Source: an uncultured Pelagibacteraceae bacterium (GTDB taxonomy: Bacteria > Pseudomonadota > Alphaproteobacteria > Pelagibacterales > Pelagibacteraceae). From it: DNA of 39,297 nt. Where the stretch lies: NCBI GenBank assembly GCA_902609915.1, contig CACLTO010000007.1, positions 1 through 39,297 of the forward strand. Direction: 5' to 3'. The notes beneath the pieces are model-generated. The model worked only from the letters and a program-made list of their open reading frames with translations, did not search any database and was not told the DNA's origin. Positions 16,415 to 24,870 of the stretch are shown here, in pieces (the stretch's first letter is position 1; each line of letters opens with the position of its first letter). The position numbers and the translations under genes are program-made.

Positions 16415-17176
16415 TTAATTAAAAAAAAGTTTGTTAAAATTTCTGGTAGTAGCACTTACCAATTCATCTTTCGGGATTTCTTTTATTTCTGCAAGCTTTA
16501 AAGCTGTATAATCGAGAAATGACGGTTCATTTTTTTTTCCTCTTTTTGGAACTGGTGCTAAGAAAGGACTGTCTGTTTCTATTAAAATTCTGTCTAAGGG
16601 TATTTCTTTGAAAGTTTTTTGTAAATCTATTGAATTTTTAAAAGTAATAATGCCACTCGCTGAAAAAAAAGAGTTTAACTTTAAAAGTTTTTTCGAAAAT
16701 TCTTTAGACCCTGTAAAACAGTGCATTAAAATTTTTAAATCACTTTGATTGTAATCATTTAAAATTTCAAAAGTATCATTTTCAGCATTTCTAGAATGAA
16801 CTATTAATGGAACTTTGCATTTTATTGATGCTTCAATATGTGTTTTAAAACTAGATATTTGTTTTTCTCTATCGCTATTATCATAATAATAGTCTAATCC
16901 AGTCTCACCTACCCCAATAATTTTTGGATTTTCTTTCACACCTTTGATTATCTCGTCTGAACTAATTATATCAGTTTCACATTCGTGAGGATGTATACCA
17001 ATAGTTCCGTAGATAATTTCATCCTTATTTATTAATTCTTTAACATTTAAAAAACTTTTGAGAGAAGTTGAAATAGTTAATAATTTTTCAATACCAACTT
17101 CTTTCGATCTTTGCAAAACATTTGATAAATCATCAATCAAGGGTTCATGATCTAGATGGCAATGCGAGTCAATCAT
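16415..17176 (-). CDS. tatD: TatD-family metal-dependent hydrolase / DNase
   Basis: A 253-residue TIM-barrel metallohydrolase. The N-terminal MIDSHCHLDHEPL has the HxH metal ligands, IGIHPHECE at about 80-88 and GVGETGLDYYY (metal Glu) follow, then LIVHSRNAE, LMHCFTGS and LIETDSPFLAP, all standard TatD signatures. The family has 3'-5' DNase activity and is linked to DNA repair and D-aminoacyl-tRNA quality in some organisms. It overlaps metG by 8 bp, an order (holB-metG-tatD-MBL) typical of alphaproteobacteria. Full length, no anomalies. Confidence 0.94.
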   Translation of the reverse strand: MIDSHCHLDHEPLIDDLSNVLQRSKEVGIEKLLTISTSLKSFLNVKELINKDEIIYGTIGIHPHECETDIISSDEIIKGVKENPKIIGVGETGLDYYYDNSDREKQISSFKTHIEASIKCKVPLIVHSRNAENDTFEILNDYNQSDLKILMHCFTGSKEFSKKLLKLNSFFSASGIITFKNSIDLQKTFKEIPLDRILIETDSPFLAPVPKRGKKNEPSFLDYTALKLAEIKEIPKDELVSATTRNFNKLFFN

Positions 17177-18710
17177 TTTCTTTTTCTATTTTCTTAATTA
17201 ATATATCTATCTTATTTATCATATTACCTTTAATAATAAATTCATTATTAGAAATAGTTTCTAATTTGATGTCTTTTTCTGATAAATTAAAAATTTTTAA
17301 TGCTTTCAATGATGTTTCGGGAATAATTGGATAAAGTAAAAAGCTAATTTTCCTGACTATTTCTAACGTTGTATAAACTATAGTATTTAACCTAATTAAA
17401 TTATCCTTTTTTTTCCATGGCTCTTGATCATTAAAGTATTTGTTTGCCTCAAACAGAGAATTAACAATGAAATCTATATAAAAATTTATATTTTGTTCAT
17501 TTATTTTAGACCTTATAGTATCTAAATTTTCTTGAAATTTATTTAATATCTTCAAATCATCTGGTTGAAAATTAATTTTTGCAGGAATTTTTCCATCACA
17601 ATTTTTCATCGCAAAAGCAGTAACTCTTTGACATAAATTACCATAATTATTTGCTAAATCGCTATTTATACAATCTTCAAGTCTTTCTTGAGAAATATTA
17701 CCATCGTTTCCAAATGAAACTTCCTTAACCAAATAATATCTCAAAGGGTCTAAACCGTATTCTTCAATAATTTTTAATGGATCTAAAATGTTTCCCTTAG
17801 ATTTTGACATTTTTTCTTCACCAGATAATATCCAACCATGACCATAAACTTTTTTTGGTAATTCAATTTTAGCAGCTAAAAGAAAAGCGGGCCAATAAAC
17901 TGCATGAAATCTTAGAATATCTTTACCAATCAAATGTATAGATGCAGGCCAAAATTTTTTAAAAAGTTCGTCATTTGTATCTGGATAATTTAAAGCGCTT
18001 AAATAATTTGTTAATGCATCAAGCCATACATAAATAATATGTTTATCGTTACTAGGAACTGGAATTCCCCATGTAAAAGTTTTGCGACTTACAGAAAGAT
18101 CTTTAAGACCACTTTTTACAAAACTAATTACCTCGTTTTTTCTAGACTCAGGTAATATAAAATCTGGATTATTTTCATAAAATTCTAATAAAGGTTTTTG
18201 CCATTTAGAAAGTCGAAAAAAATAAGACTCCTCCTCTATCCATTCAACGTTAGATTTTGACGATTTTGCAATTTTTTTCCCATTTATTTCCTCTATTTCA
18301 TCTTCATTGTAAAAAGCCTCATCTGAGACTGAATACCATCCAGAATAATTTGATAAATAAATGTCATCATTTTTTTCAAGAAGAGACCAGAGATGCTGAA
18401 CTGTTTTTTTATGTCTATCCTCAGTAGTTCTTATAAAATCCGTATTAGATAAATTTAATGTTTTTGAGAGATCTTTAAATGTTTGACTAATTTGATCGCA
18501 GAATTCCTTAGGCTTCTTACCTGCTTTTTCAGCTGATCTTTGTATCTTTAAACCATGCTCATCTGTACCAGTTAAAAAATGAACTTTATAATCATCAATT
18601 GATTTAAATCTCGCAAAAAAGTCAGCTATAATACTCGAATATGCATGCCCCATATGAGGTTTTCCAGATGGGTAATATATCGGAGTAGTAATATAAAAAT
18701 TTTTATCCAT
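17169..18710 (-). CDS. metG: Methionyl-tRNA synthetase
   Basis: A 513-residue class I aminoacyl-tRNA synthetase charging tRNA-Met. The HIGH-type motif is PHMGHAY at about 18-24, LTGTDEHGLKIQ at about 46-57 lines the active site, and KMSKS is at 300-304. The connective-peptide knuckle (about 120-170, GWYSVSDEAFYNE) lacks the zinc cysteines found in the E. coli type, as in the shorter MetG forms, and there is no C-terminal EMAP/Arc1p-like domain. It is coupled to holB upstream and tatD downstream by 8-bp overlaps on both sides. Confidence 0.96.
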   Translation of the reverse strand: MDKNFYITTPIYYPSGKPHMGHAYSSIIADFFARFKSIDDYKVHFLTGTDEHGLKIQRSAEKAGKKPKEFCDQISQTFKDLSKTLNLSNTDFIRTTEDRHKKTVQHLWSLLEKNDDIYLSNYSGWYSVSDEAFYNEDEIEEINGKKIAKSSKSNVEWIEEESYFFRLSKWQKPLLEFYENNPDFILPESRKNEVISFVKSGLKDLSVSRKTFTWGIPVPSNDKHIIYVWLDALTNYLSALNYPDTNDELFKKFWPASIHLIGKDILRFHAVYWPAFLLAAKIELPKKVYGHGWILSGEEKMSKSKGNILDPLKIIEEYGLDPLRYYLVKEVSFGNDGNISQERLEDCINSDLANNYGNLCQRVTAFAMKNCDGKIPAKINFQPDDLKILNKFQENLDTIRSKINEQNINFYIDFIVNSLFEANKYFNDQEPWKKKDNLIRLNTIVYTTLEIVRKISFLLYPIIPETSLKALKIFNLSEKDIKLETISNNEFIIKGNMINKIDILIKKIEKEND

Positions 18711-19632
18711 TTAAAATTTTATTTTCAAATTCCATAAATAAAGACTCTTCATCTAAATTAAATTTTTTAGTGTCATTTATTCTCTTTAAAAAATAATCAT
18801 AATATTCTAAAGTTTTTGATTTTGTTAATTTTACTTTTGTTAAAAAATAAAACTCAAAATATTGAAATATTATATCTTTAATTAAAGCATCTTTTTTATA
18901 TAAATTATCTTTAATAACAAGTTTTAGAAAACTTTTTAAATCGTAATCCTTTAAATCATGTTTCTGTATTTTAAAAAATTCAATTAAATAATATATTTGT
19001 CCAGGTGTTAGATAGTAGTTTGCCAAATCTTTATTAATAAATTTCATAATATCATTATCTAAAATCTTATTAATAACTGAAATCGAATTTTTATGATCTA
19101 AAGATATTTTAAAATTGATACATCTCGATTTTAAAGTAGGTAAAATAAATCTATCGTTATTTATCAATATAAAATAAGTGTTTGATGGTGGTTCCTCTAA
19201 AACTTTTAAAAGTGCATTAATAGATGAAATATTTAATGTTTCGATATTATCTATAATTATAAATCTTTCCTTGTTATTAAAAGATGATTTATTCAAATTA
19301 TTAATCAATTCTCTAATTTGATTAATATCAATATTTTTTTTTTCATTTAAGGTATCAACTAATAATAAGTTAGGATTTGATCCATTTATTACAAGCTTAT
19401 AAGATTTATTGTCAGGATTAATTTTAGATTCTTTAATAATATAGGGATGTTCTTCGTTAATTGACAGTACATAATTTACTAAATGAAATGCTAAAGTTGA
19501 CTTACCCAAACCTTTGTTACCACTAAGTAAAATTTTTGTAGGTAATTTTTTTTTTTTATAAAGATCTACAAATTCTAACAGATAGTTATCGAGTGAAAAC
19601 AAATTAGTCTGCTTTATTGGACTTAGGCTCAT
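18703..19632 (-). CDS. holB: DNA polymerase III delta' subunit
   Basis: A 309-residue clamp-loader subunit of the AAA+ family. The P-loop region LLSGNKGLGKSTLAFHLV is at about 35-52, and RFIIIDNIETLNISSINALL with LKVLEEPPSNTYFILI at about 123-160 (quoted in parts) gives the Walker B-like and SRC-adjacent segments. RCINFK follows. It retains a good Walker A although delta' is usually ATPase-inactive, as seen in other alphaproteobacteria. It lies between tmk and metG with 4-bp and 8-bp overlaps, the classic tmk-holB pair. The C-terminal third is poorly conserved, as usual in this subunit. Confidence 0.92.
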   Translation of the reverse strand: MSLSPIKQTNLFSLDNYLLEFVDLYKKKKLPTKILLSGNKGLGKSTLAFHLVNYVLSINEEHPYIIKESKINPDNKSYKLVINGSNPNLLLVDTLNEKKNIDINQIRELINNLNKSSFNNKERFIIIDNIETLNISSINALLKVLEEPPSNTYFILINNDRFILPTLKSRCINFKISLDHKNSISVINKILDNDIMKFINKDLANYYLTPGQIYYLIEFFKIQKHDLKDYDLKSFLKLVIKDNLYKKDALIKDIIFQYFEFYFLTKVKLTKSKTLEYYDYFLKRINDTKKFNLDEESLFMEFENKILNG

Positions 19633-20243
19633 TTTATCAATTTTTCAATTTTCTTTAAAACGTATTTTTCATTCAATTTAATATCTAAATTTGAATCAAT
19701 TATTTGGTATTTTCTTTTATTCTTATTTGATAATTTTACAAAACCTTTTTGAACTTTATTGTAAAAATTTTTTTTGAAATTATCATACCTGTTAGTAGAT
19801 TTTCTTAATCTAAGTCGCTTTACCATATTTTTATAATTTACTAGGTTTAAAAAAGTAAAAGAGACTTTAAAATTTGATAAAATGTGTTTGTTAATATTAT
19901 TTATTAAATCTAAATTTACACCCATACCATAATGTTGATACGCAATAGTTGAGTCGACAAATCTATCTATTAATATAATTTTTTTTTTGTAATATTTTCT
20001 TAGTAGATTGATATTTTCACTTCTAGAAGCTAAATAAAGCAGCAAATCTGTATTTTTATTAAAATTGGATTTTTTATTAAGTATCAATTTTCTTATTTTT
20101 TCTGAATTTAAACTTCCTCCTGGTTCTCTGATCTTGATAAAGGAAAGTTTTCTTTTTTTAAGATATTTTGAAATTTTATTTAAATGATGAGTCTTCCCAC
20201 TTCCTTCAATACCCTCGAAAACAATAATAGGTTTTCTAGACAT
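19629..20243 (-). CDS. tmk: Thymidylate kinase
   Basis: A 204-residue P-loop kinase phosphorylating dTMP to dTDP. FEGIEGSGKTHHLNKI at about 9-24 is the P-loop, IKIREPGGS at about 37-45 has the DRE-like EPGG motif, and LIDRFVDSTIAYQHYG at about 90-105 is the substrate-binding DR motif. The LID (RLRLRKSTNRYD) is present. Usual length. It overlaps holB by 4 bp and dacC by 8 bp. Confidence 0.95.
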   Translation of the reverse strand: MSRKPIIVFEGIEGSGKTHHLNKISKYLKKRKLSFIKIREPGGSLNSEKIRKLILNKKSNFNKNTDLLLYLASRSENINLLRKYYKKKIILIDRFVDSTIAYQHYGMGVNLDLINNINKHILSNFKVSFTFLNLVNYKNMVKRLRLRKSTNRYDNFKKNFYNKVQKGFVKLSNKNKRKYQIIDSNLDIKLNEKYVLKKIEKLIK

Positions 20244-21387
20244 CGCCCCAGATTAAATAATTCAATGATTTAATTAATCTAGTAAAAATATTTACTTTTT
20301 GAACATCATTAGACGCTAATAGATCATATTCACCTATCAATTCTTGATCATATACCACCCTGTAAGTTCCAATTTTTTGATTTTTTTTAATTGGTGCCTC
20401 TATTGGTCCGTCATATTTCAAGGATATCTTTAATAATCTTTTTTTTGCCTTTTTGATTGTTTTAAAAATATCAGTATCAACATGCACATCAACATAGCTT
20501 TGTTTACCAAGCCATACCTCTACTTTATCAATAGGTTTATTAGCTTTATTTATCTCAACTAGATCAAAATTTGTTAATCCATAAGTTAATAATCTCGAAC
20601 TTTCTCTTGATCTTGAACTTTTGGTTTCGAATCCGCTTCCGACAGCAATTAATCTTCTACCCTTTCTATTAATTGATGAGGCTAACGAATATTTTTCAAC
20701 AGCTAAGTAACCTGTTTTAATACCATCGGCACCAATATTTTTGTAAAGAAGAGGATTTCTGTTACCTTGTGTAATTGGATCACCTCCTGTTCTATTCCAC
20801 GTAAATTCTTTTTCTGCAAACCACTCATAATATTTTGGATGTTCTTTTATTAAGTAAGTAGACATAATTAAAATATCTCTAACGGTTGAATAATTGTCTG
20901 GATCATTAATTCCAGATGAGTTTGCGAACCTTGTATTTTCCATACCTAGTTCTTTTGCTTTAGATGTCATTAAGATTGCAAATTCTTCCTCAGTACCAGC
21001 TATTCCTTCCGCAAGTGCAATACATGCGTCATTACCAGATGCAACAATTATACCTAATAGTAAATCCTCTACAGAAACTTCATCGCCAATCATTATAAAC
21101 ATAGATGAATAACCTGCGGTTGATAATCTCCATGCTTTTTCAGAAATTATAAATTTATCATCTAAAGATAGATCACCTGATTTTATTAAATCAAAAGCAA
21201 TTATTGATGTCATTATCTTAGTCATTGAAGCTGGATAAATTGATCTATCTGGATCTTTTTCATATAAAATTTCTCCAGATAAGAAATCTTGTAATATTGC
21301 TGTTCTAGCTTTTATGTCAATCTTGGCATTAACAGAAAAAATTAGAGATAAATATAATGAGATAATGATAAAAATTTTTTTAAGCAT
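20236..21387 (-). CDS. dacC: D-alanyl-D-alanine carboxypeptidase (PBP5/6 type)
   Basis: A 383-residue low-molecular-weight penicillin-binding protein that trims the terminal D-Ala from peptidoglycan stem peptides in the periplasm. The signal peptide is residues 1-21. The three active-site motifs are Ser54-x-x-Lys57 (ASMTK), Ser117-Gly-Asn119 (VASGND) and Lys224-Thr-Gly226 (GIKTGY). The C-terminal ~100 residues form the PBP5-type beta-rich domain, and the end (FTRLIKSLNYLIWGDV) is an amphipathic membrane anchor. It sits beside the SPOR lipoprotein and mltB, overlapping both neighbours by 8 bp. Confidence 0.94.
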   Translation of the reverse strand: MLKKIFIIISLYLSLIFSVNAKIDIKARTAILQDFLSGEILYEKDPDRSIYPASMTKIMTSIIAFDLIKSGDLSLDDKFIISEKAWRLSTAGYSSMFIMIGDEVSVEDLLLGIIVASGNDACIALAEGIAGTEEEFAILMTSKAKELGMENTRFANSSGINDPDNYSTVRDILIMSTYLIKEHPKYYEWFAEKEFTWNRTGGDPITQGNRNPLLYKNIGADGIKTGYLAVEKYSLASSINRKGRRLIAVGSGFETKSSRSRESSRLLTYGLTNFDLVEINKANKPIDKVEVWLGKQSYVDVHVDTDIFKTIKKAKKRLLKISLKYDGPIEAPIKKNQKIGTYRVVYDQELIGEYDLLASNDVQKVNIFTRLIKSLNYLIWGDV

Positions 21388-22132
21388 CTTTAATTATTTC
21401 TAGATTTTCAAAATACAAAGAATTCATTTTTTCAAATGAGTCTTTAAGTGACTGTATATCATTAAATGGTCCCAATAATAACCTATAATTAGTTTTAGTA
21501 AGTTCGATGATTTTAATATTTTTCAATTTAACTTCACTTTTAATTTTATTACTCATATTTTTAGCAGATTTTTTGTAATAAAAATCAGCTACCTTAATAT
21601 AATAAGAAAATTTATTATTTTTTTGTAATTTTTTTTTAGTTTTATTGGATGAGTTTAGATCACTAATTTTAATACCATCTATAGGTGCCTTTTCAGCAAC
21701 TTTTTTTTCTTCCTCAAAAGTTTTAGTCTTTTTGGCGATATATGTAGAACTTTTTGAAATCAAGACTATATCTATATAAGGCTCTTTTAAATCAAGTTCT
21801 AACTCCTCAGCAATTCTTTGAGTGATAATTGAATTGTAAAATGGTGAAAATTTTACTCTGTTTGATTTTACTTCTGCGATAAGTGATTTTCCATTTAAAG
21901 GATTAGAAATTTTCACATTTGATTTTCTTTTTAGATTTTTATGAAATATTGTTAATGATCTTTGATCAATTTTTTTAATTTTTAAATCGCCATTATAAAT
22001 AAGAGAAAATCCACTATTTTTATATTTTTTGTCAAATGTAATATCTAATTTCTTACTTTGATTAGTAGTAATTTGATCACAACTTAATAACAAAAATAAG
22101 GTACTTAAAATAATAAAAATATTAAATTTCAT
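21380..22132 (-). CDS. RlpA-like lipoprotein with SPOR domain and degenerate barrel
   Basis: A 250-residue envelope protein in the position rlpA normally has between mltB and dacC in alphaproteobacteria. The N-terminus is a lipoprotein signal with lipobox LLSC at about 15-18. The middle (ISNPLNGKSLIAEVKSN at about 75-91, then ITQRIAEELEL) follows the RlpA double-psi beta-barrel pattern, but the catalytic ASWYG/Asp-His part is not recognisable. Residues ~175-248 are a SPOR domain (FSYYIKVADFYYKK ... YRLLLGPF), which binds denuded glycan strands at the septum. RlpA is a lytic transglycosylase in some species; here I expect binding without catalysis. Overlaps: 8 bp with dacC, 11 bp with mltB. 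Confidence 0.7.
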   Translation of the reverse strand: MKFNIFIILSTLFLLLSCDQITTNQSKKLDITFDKKYKNSGFSLIYNGDLKIKKIDQRSLTIFHKNLKRKSNVKISNPLNGKSLIAEVKSNRVKFSPFYNSIITQRIAEELELDLKEPYIDIVLISKSSTYIAKKTKTFEEEKKVAEKAPIDGIKISDLNSSNKTKKKLQKNNKFSYYIKVADFYYKKSAKNMSNKIKSEVKLKNIKIIELTKTNYRLLLGPFNDIQSLKDSFEKMNSLYFENLEIIKDA

Positions 22133-23123
22133 TTTTAAATTTATCCTTTAAAGTACACACAGCAAGTGCAAATCTTAAAGATCTATTCCATTGTAAAATT
22201 ATTTCGTAATTTTCAAAAACAATATAAGCAGGATTTAAGGTTTGTGCATCCGGAATAATATCTTTGTCTGGTGTTATAATTGCTATTTTCTGGTTTTCAT
22301 TTTTTATGTTTAATTCAGAATAATTTTTAATATATTTTTTAAAGGATTTAATTTTCTTTTTACTATGCAATTTTCTAGCTGATACGTTCAAAAATTTAAT
22401 TGGAATATTTTCATCTAATTCAATTTTCTTAAAACAAAGATCATTTTTTTTCCACCCAATCTTATTTAAATAATTAGCTGCAGATGCATAAGCATCTTCT
22501 GAATTTTTCAAATCAATAAAATCATCCTTATTGTAGTCAAAAGCATAATTCTTTATTGTTGATGGCATAAATTGAAAAAAACCAAATGCACCTGCCCATG
22601 AACCATACAATGTTTTATAATCTATTTGATTATCATCAATTAATTTCAATAAAGTTAAGAGTTCATTTGAAAAAAACTCTGATCTTCTTTTATCATAACT
22701 TAATGTTGCTAATGATGATATTATATCCATTTTTCCAACATAAGTGCCAAAGTTAGTCTCGATGCCCATTAAAGATAAAAGTAATTCTTTTTCAACTCCA
22801 AAATTTTTTTCAACTAAATTTATAAGATTTGAATTATTTTCATAAAAATCTACACCCTTTTTTAATTTTTTAGTTGAAGTACGTTTGCCAATATATGTTT
22901 TTGTGTCCTCATAAAACTCTGGTTGAAACCTATCGTATTCAATAACTTTAGTTAAAAATCTTGCATTGTGCATTGCTGTATCAAAAGTCTGTTCTGAAAT
23001 ATCATTTGCTAATGCCACTTTTTTGAAATTTTTTTTCCATTCATTGAAATTGATATTTTCACTAGAATAGCAATTCAATATTGTTATTAAAGATAAAAAA
23101 AATATTTGGCTAATTAGTTTCAT
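22122..23123 (-). CDS. mltB: Membrane-associated/periplasmic lytic murein transglycosylase B
   Basis: A 333-residue GH103 (SLT_2) enzyme that cleaves the glycan backbone of peptidoglycan with 1,6-anhydro product formation. Signal peptide at residues 1-20 with a Cys at 18 (LNCYS), so it may be a lipoprotein. The catalytic Glu122 sits in LMGIETNFGTYVG. Further family blocks are LATLSYDKRRSEFF, GSWAGAFGFFQFMPST (in part: the AG.FGFFQFMPS block) and FDYNKDDFIDL. It lacks the C-terminal peptidoglycan-binding domain seen in longer members. It overlaps rarD by 14 bp and the SPOR lipoprotein by 11 bp. Confidence 0.93.
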   Translation of the reverse strand: MKLISQIFFLSLITILNCYSSENINFNEWKKNFKKVALANDISEQTFDTAMHNARFLTKVIEYDRFQPEFYEDTKTYIGKRTSTKKLKKGVDFYENNSNLINLVEKNFGVEKELLLSLMGIETNFGTYVGKMDIISSLATLSYDKRRSEFFSNELLTLLKLIDDNQIDYKTLYGSWAGAFGFFQFMPSTIKNYAFDYNKDDFIDLKNSEDAYASAANYLNKIGWKKNDLCFKKIELDENIPIKFLNVSARKLHSKKKIKSFKKYIKNYSELNIKNENQKIAIITPDKDIIPDAQTLNPAYIVFENYEIILQWNRSLRFALAVCTLKDKFKNEI

Positions 23124-23988
23124 AAAGATCCTTAAGATATATAATTACAGCAATCCAGATAATAATAAAACTCGCTAATTTAATCGGTGAAAAATCCTCA
23201 TTGTAATAAAAGTAGCCTAAAATAAACTGTAACGTTGGCGTAATATAAAAAATCATCCCCGTAGGTCCAAGACCGATTAATTCAACACCTCTTACGTATA
23301 AAAATAAAGGAATCACAGTCATGGGTCCCGCTAATAATAGAAACATGCTCAGACCTGGGTTAGACAAACTAAAATCATTTAATCCCTTATCAAAAATAAA
23401 GTAAAAGACAATAAGAGCAAAAGGAAAAATATATAAACTCTCTATTAAAAGTCCTATATCAGTTTCTATATCAATTTTTTTTCTTACTAGATTATAAAAT
23501 GCCCAACTCAAAGCTACGATTATACCAACCCATGGAAGTGTTTTTATATTAAGAAAAATCATAATCAAAATAGATACGATTACTAATAAAATTGAAAAAA
23601 TTCTTTTTTTATTCAATTTTTCCTTAAAAAAAATGTATCCCAATAAAACACTTATAATTGGCATAATAAAGTAACCAAAACTAGCATCTATTATTCTTTC
23701 CGTGGCTACAGCATAAATCCAAATAGCCCAATTAATAAATATTAATGAACCTGAGATAAAAAGATAAAAAAGATTTTTTTTATTTGAAATACTTTTAATA
23801 AAAAGTTTCCATTTTTTAAAAAAGAGAGTCGTCATGACTAACATAACAGCAGTCCATAAACATCTGTGAACAACTAACTCAACATGTCCTATAAAGGCAA
23901 CATATTCAAAATATATAACACCAATAAAACCCCACCAAAAGGATCCTAAAGATGTAAGTATTAATCCTTTATTAAAATGCTGGTTCAT
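23110..23988 (-). CDS. rarD: EamA-family permease RarD
   Basis: A 292-residue polytopic protein of the RarD subgroup of EamA transporters. KGLILTSLGSFWWGFIGVIY at the N-terminus, then VVHRCLWTAVML (the subgroup's HR-x-W signature) and FINWAIWIYAVATERIIDAS in parts (NW.IYIWAVN..... in most RarD) mark it, with about ten helices. TLQFILGYFYYNEDF at about 250-264 is the second-repeat end motif. The substrate of RarD proteins is not established with confidence. Its promoter region lies between 23989 and the tRNA-Ser half-copy at 24071, so it is the first gene of the minus-strand string. Confidence 0.9.
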   Translation of the reverse strand: MNQHFNKGLILTSLGSFWWGFIGVIYFEYVAFIGHVELVVHRCLWTAVMLVMTTLFFKKWKLFIKSISNKKNLFYLFISGSLIFINWAIWIYAVATERIIDASFGYFIMPIISVLLGYIFFKEKLNKKRIFSILLVIVSILIMIFLNIKTLPWVGIIVALSWAFYNLVRKKIDIETDIGLLIESLYIFPFALIVFYFIFDKGLNDFSLSNPGLSMFLLLAGPMTVIPLFLYVRGVELIGLGPTGMIFYITPTLQFILGYFYYNEDFSPIKLASFIIIWIAVIIYLKDLYETN

Positions 23989-24032
23989 AAAATAATGAAA
24001 TAGATAATAAACGTTTAATAGACTATTTTATG

Positions 24033-24109
24033 GTTGAATTAAATAATTATAATTATAAAACCTTGCTCAAGGAGAGATGGTTGAGCGGTTGAAAGCACCG
24101 GTCTTGAAA
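24033..24109 (+). repeat. Left att-like copy: tRNA-Ser promoter plus 5' half, stopping after the anticodon loop
   Basis: This segment repeats 27715-27791. The tRNA part (24071-24109) matches the intact tRNA-Ser at 38 of 39 bases (ggTtgag here, ggCtgag there) and ends precisely after the anticodon loop (CTTGAAA); the next bases differ. The 38 bp before it, from GTTGAA through TATAAAACCTTGCT, also match closely with the same spacing, so the promoter is duplicated too. Without its 3' half it cannot make a tRNA. Read as the original chromosomal 5' half left behind by integration. Confidence 0.88.
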
Positions 24110-24225
24110 TTCCAAGTAACCCCTTCCCGCTTTAAGACGATTCGCGTACTTATCAAGTCATTGCTTACTTTTTGAAATTTAGTTTTCACGAAAAATTTAT
24201 CATTCTTAACTTGCCTAATCTTAAA

Positions 24226-24247
24226 ACTAGAACGAGACTAGAACGAG
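24226..24247 (+). repeat. Left tandem 11-bp repeats of island S
   Basis: Two exact copies of ACTAGAACGAG in tandem, 3 bp beyond the stop codon of the secreted-protein gene and about 115 bp inside the left att copy. The counterpart ACTAGAACTAG pair is inside the right end. One-turn periodicity and position suit recombinase arm sites. Confidence 0.7.
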
Positions 24248-24250
24248 AAA

Positions 24251-24808
24251 TTATATATTTTTATCCTTAATACTTTTGCAAATTTCATAAGCCTCATATA
24301 CAGATGAAATAAGTTTATTTAATTTCCAATTGTTTTCAGTTATATCAAAATACTTATTTGCATTAAAATTCAAACCATCAACAATTTGAATTTGGTATAT
24401 CCCCTCAGACTCATAATATTTGTACATAGTATAAATATATTCTTTAAGTGGAAATGTTCCCAAATAGAAAACAACTTTTAACCCTTCTTTATAAGGGAAC
24501 GTAGATAGTACCTCAGCAGTTGTTTCTATGTCATTTAACTTTATCGGAACTCTTCTACCAATCAATTGATCAAAATCTCCTGGATTGTTCCAAGTAAAAA
24601 AAGAAAACATTGAACTAACTTCTTCGCATTGTTCATCGGGAGATAAAACAAATGAAAACTTATCTGAATACTGGATTTCACCAGATACTATGGCATAGCT
24701 TTGATCCTCATATCTGGCTACTTCCCAGTCCTCATGAGCATGTGCGTTTGGATGGATAAACGTTAACAAAATTAACAAAAGAAAGGAGCTTTTGAAGATC
24801 CAACGCAT
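24251..24808 (-). CDS. Secreted protein of unknown function, island S cargo
   Basis: A 185-residue protein that I do not recognise. Residues 1-24 are a clear signal peptide (a hydrophobic core LLLILLTFI, cleavage after NAHA), leaving a mature start HEDWEVARYED. The mature part has a mixed beta-like pattern (YAIVSGEIQYSDKFSFVLS; GLKVVFYLGTFPLKEYIYTMY in parts) and two cysteines (in DEQCEEV and YEICKS) that could form a disulfide in the periplasm. No lipobox or C-terminal anchor. It lies 62 bp downstream of the HEPN-STAND gene on the same strand and may be co-transcribed with it. Whether it works with that system or is separate cargo cannot be told. Confidence 0.75.
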   Translation of the reverse strand: MRWIFKSSFLLLILLTFIHPNAHAHEDWEVARYEDQSYAIVSGEIQYSDKFSFVLSPDEQCEEVSSMFSFFTWNNPGDFDQLIGRRVPIKLNDIETTAEVLSTFPYKEGLKVVFYLGTFPLKEYIYTMYKYYESEGIYQIQIVDGLNFNANKYFDITENNWKLNKLISSVYEAYEICKSIKDKNI

Positions 24809-24870
24809 TATAATCTATAAATCATATTATATTGGTTTTATTAGGACTGAATTTTGTTTAAAAAAAGATT

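Noticed and set aside
16411-16455. Upstream ATG at 16455 as start of the MBL hydrolase
   Set aside because: It adds 15 non-conserved residues before the first strand and overlaps tatD by 41 bp; the ATG at 16410 fits the family and the spacing.
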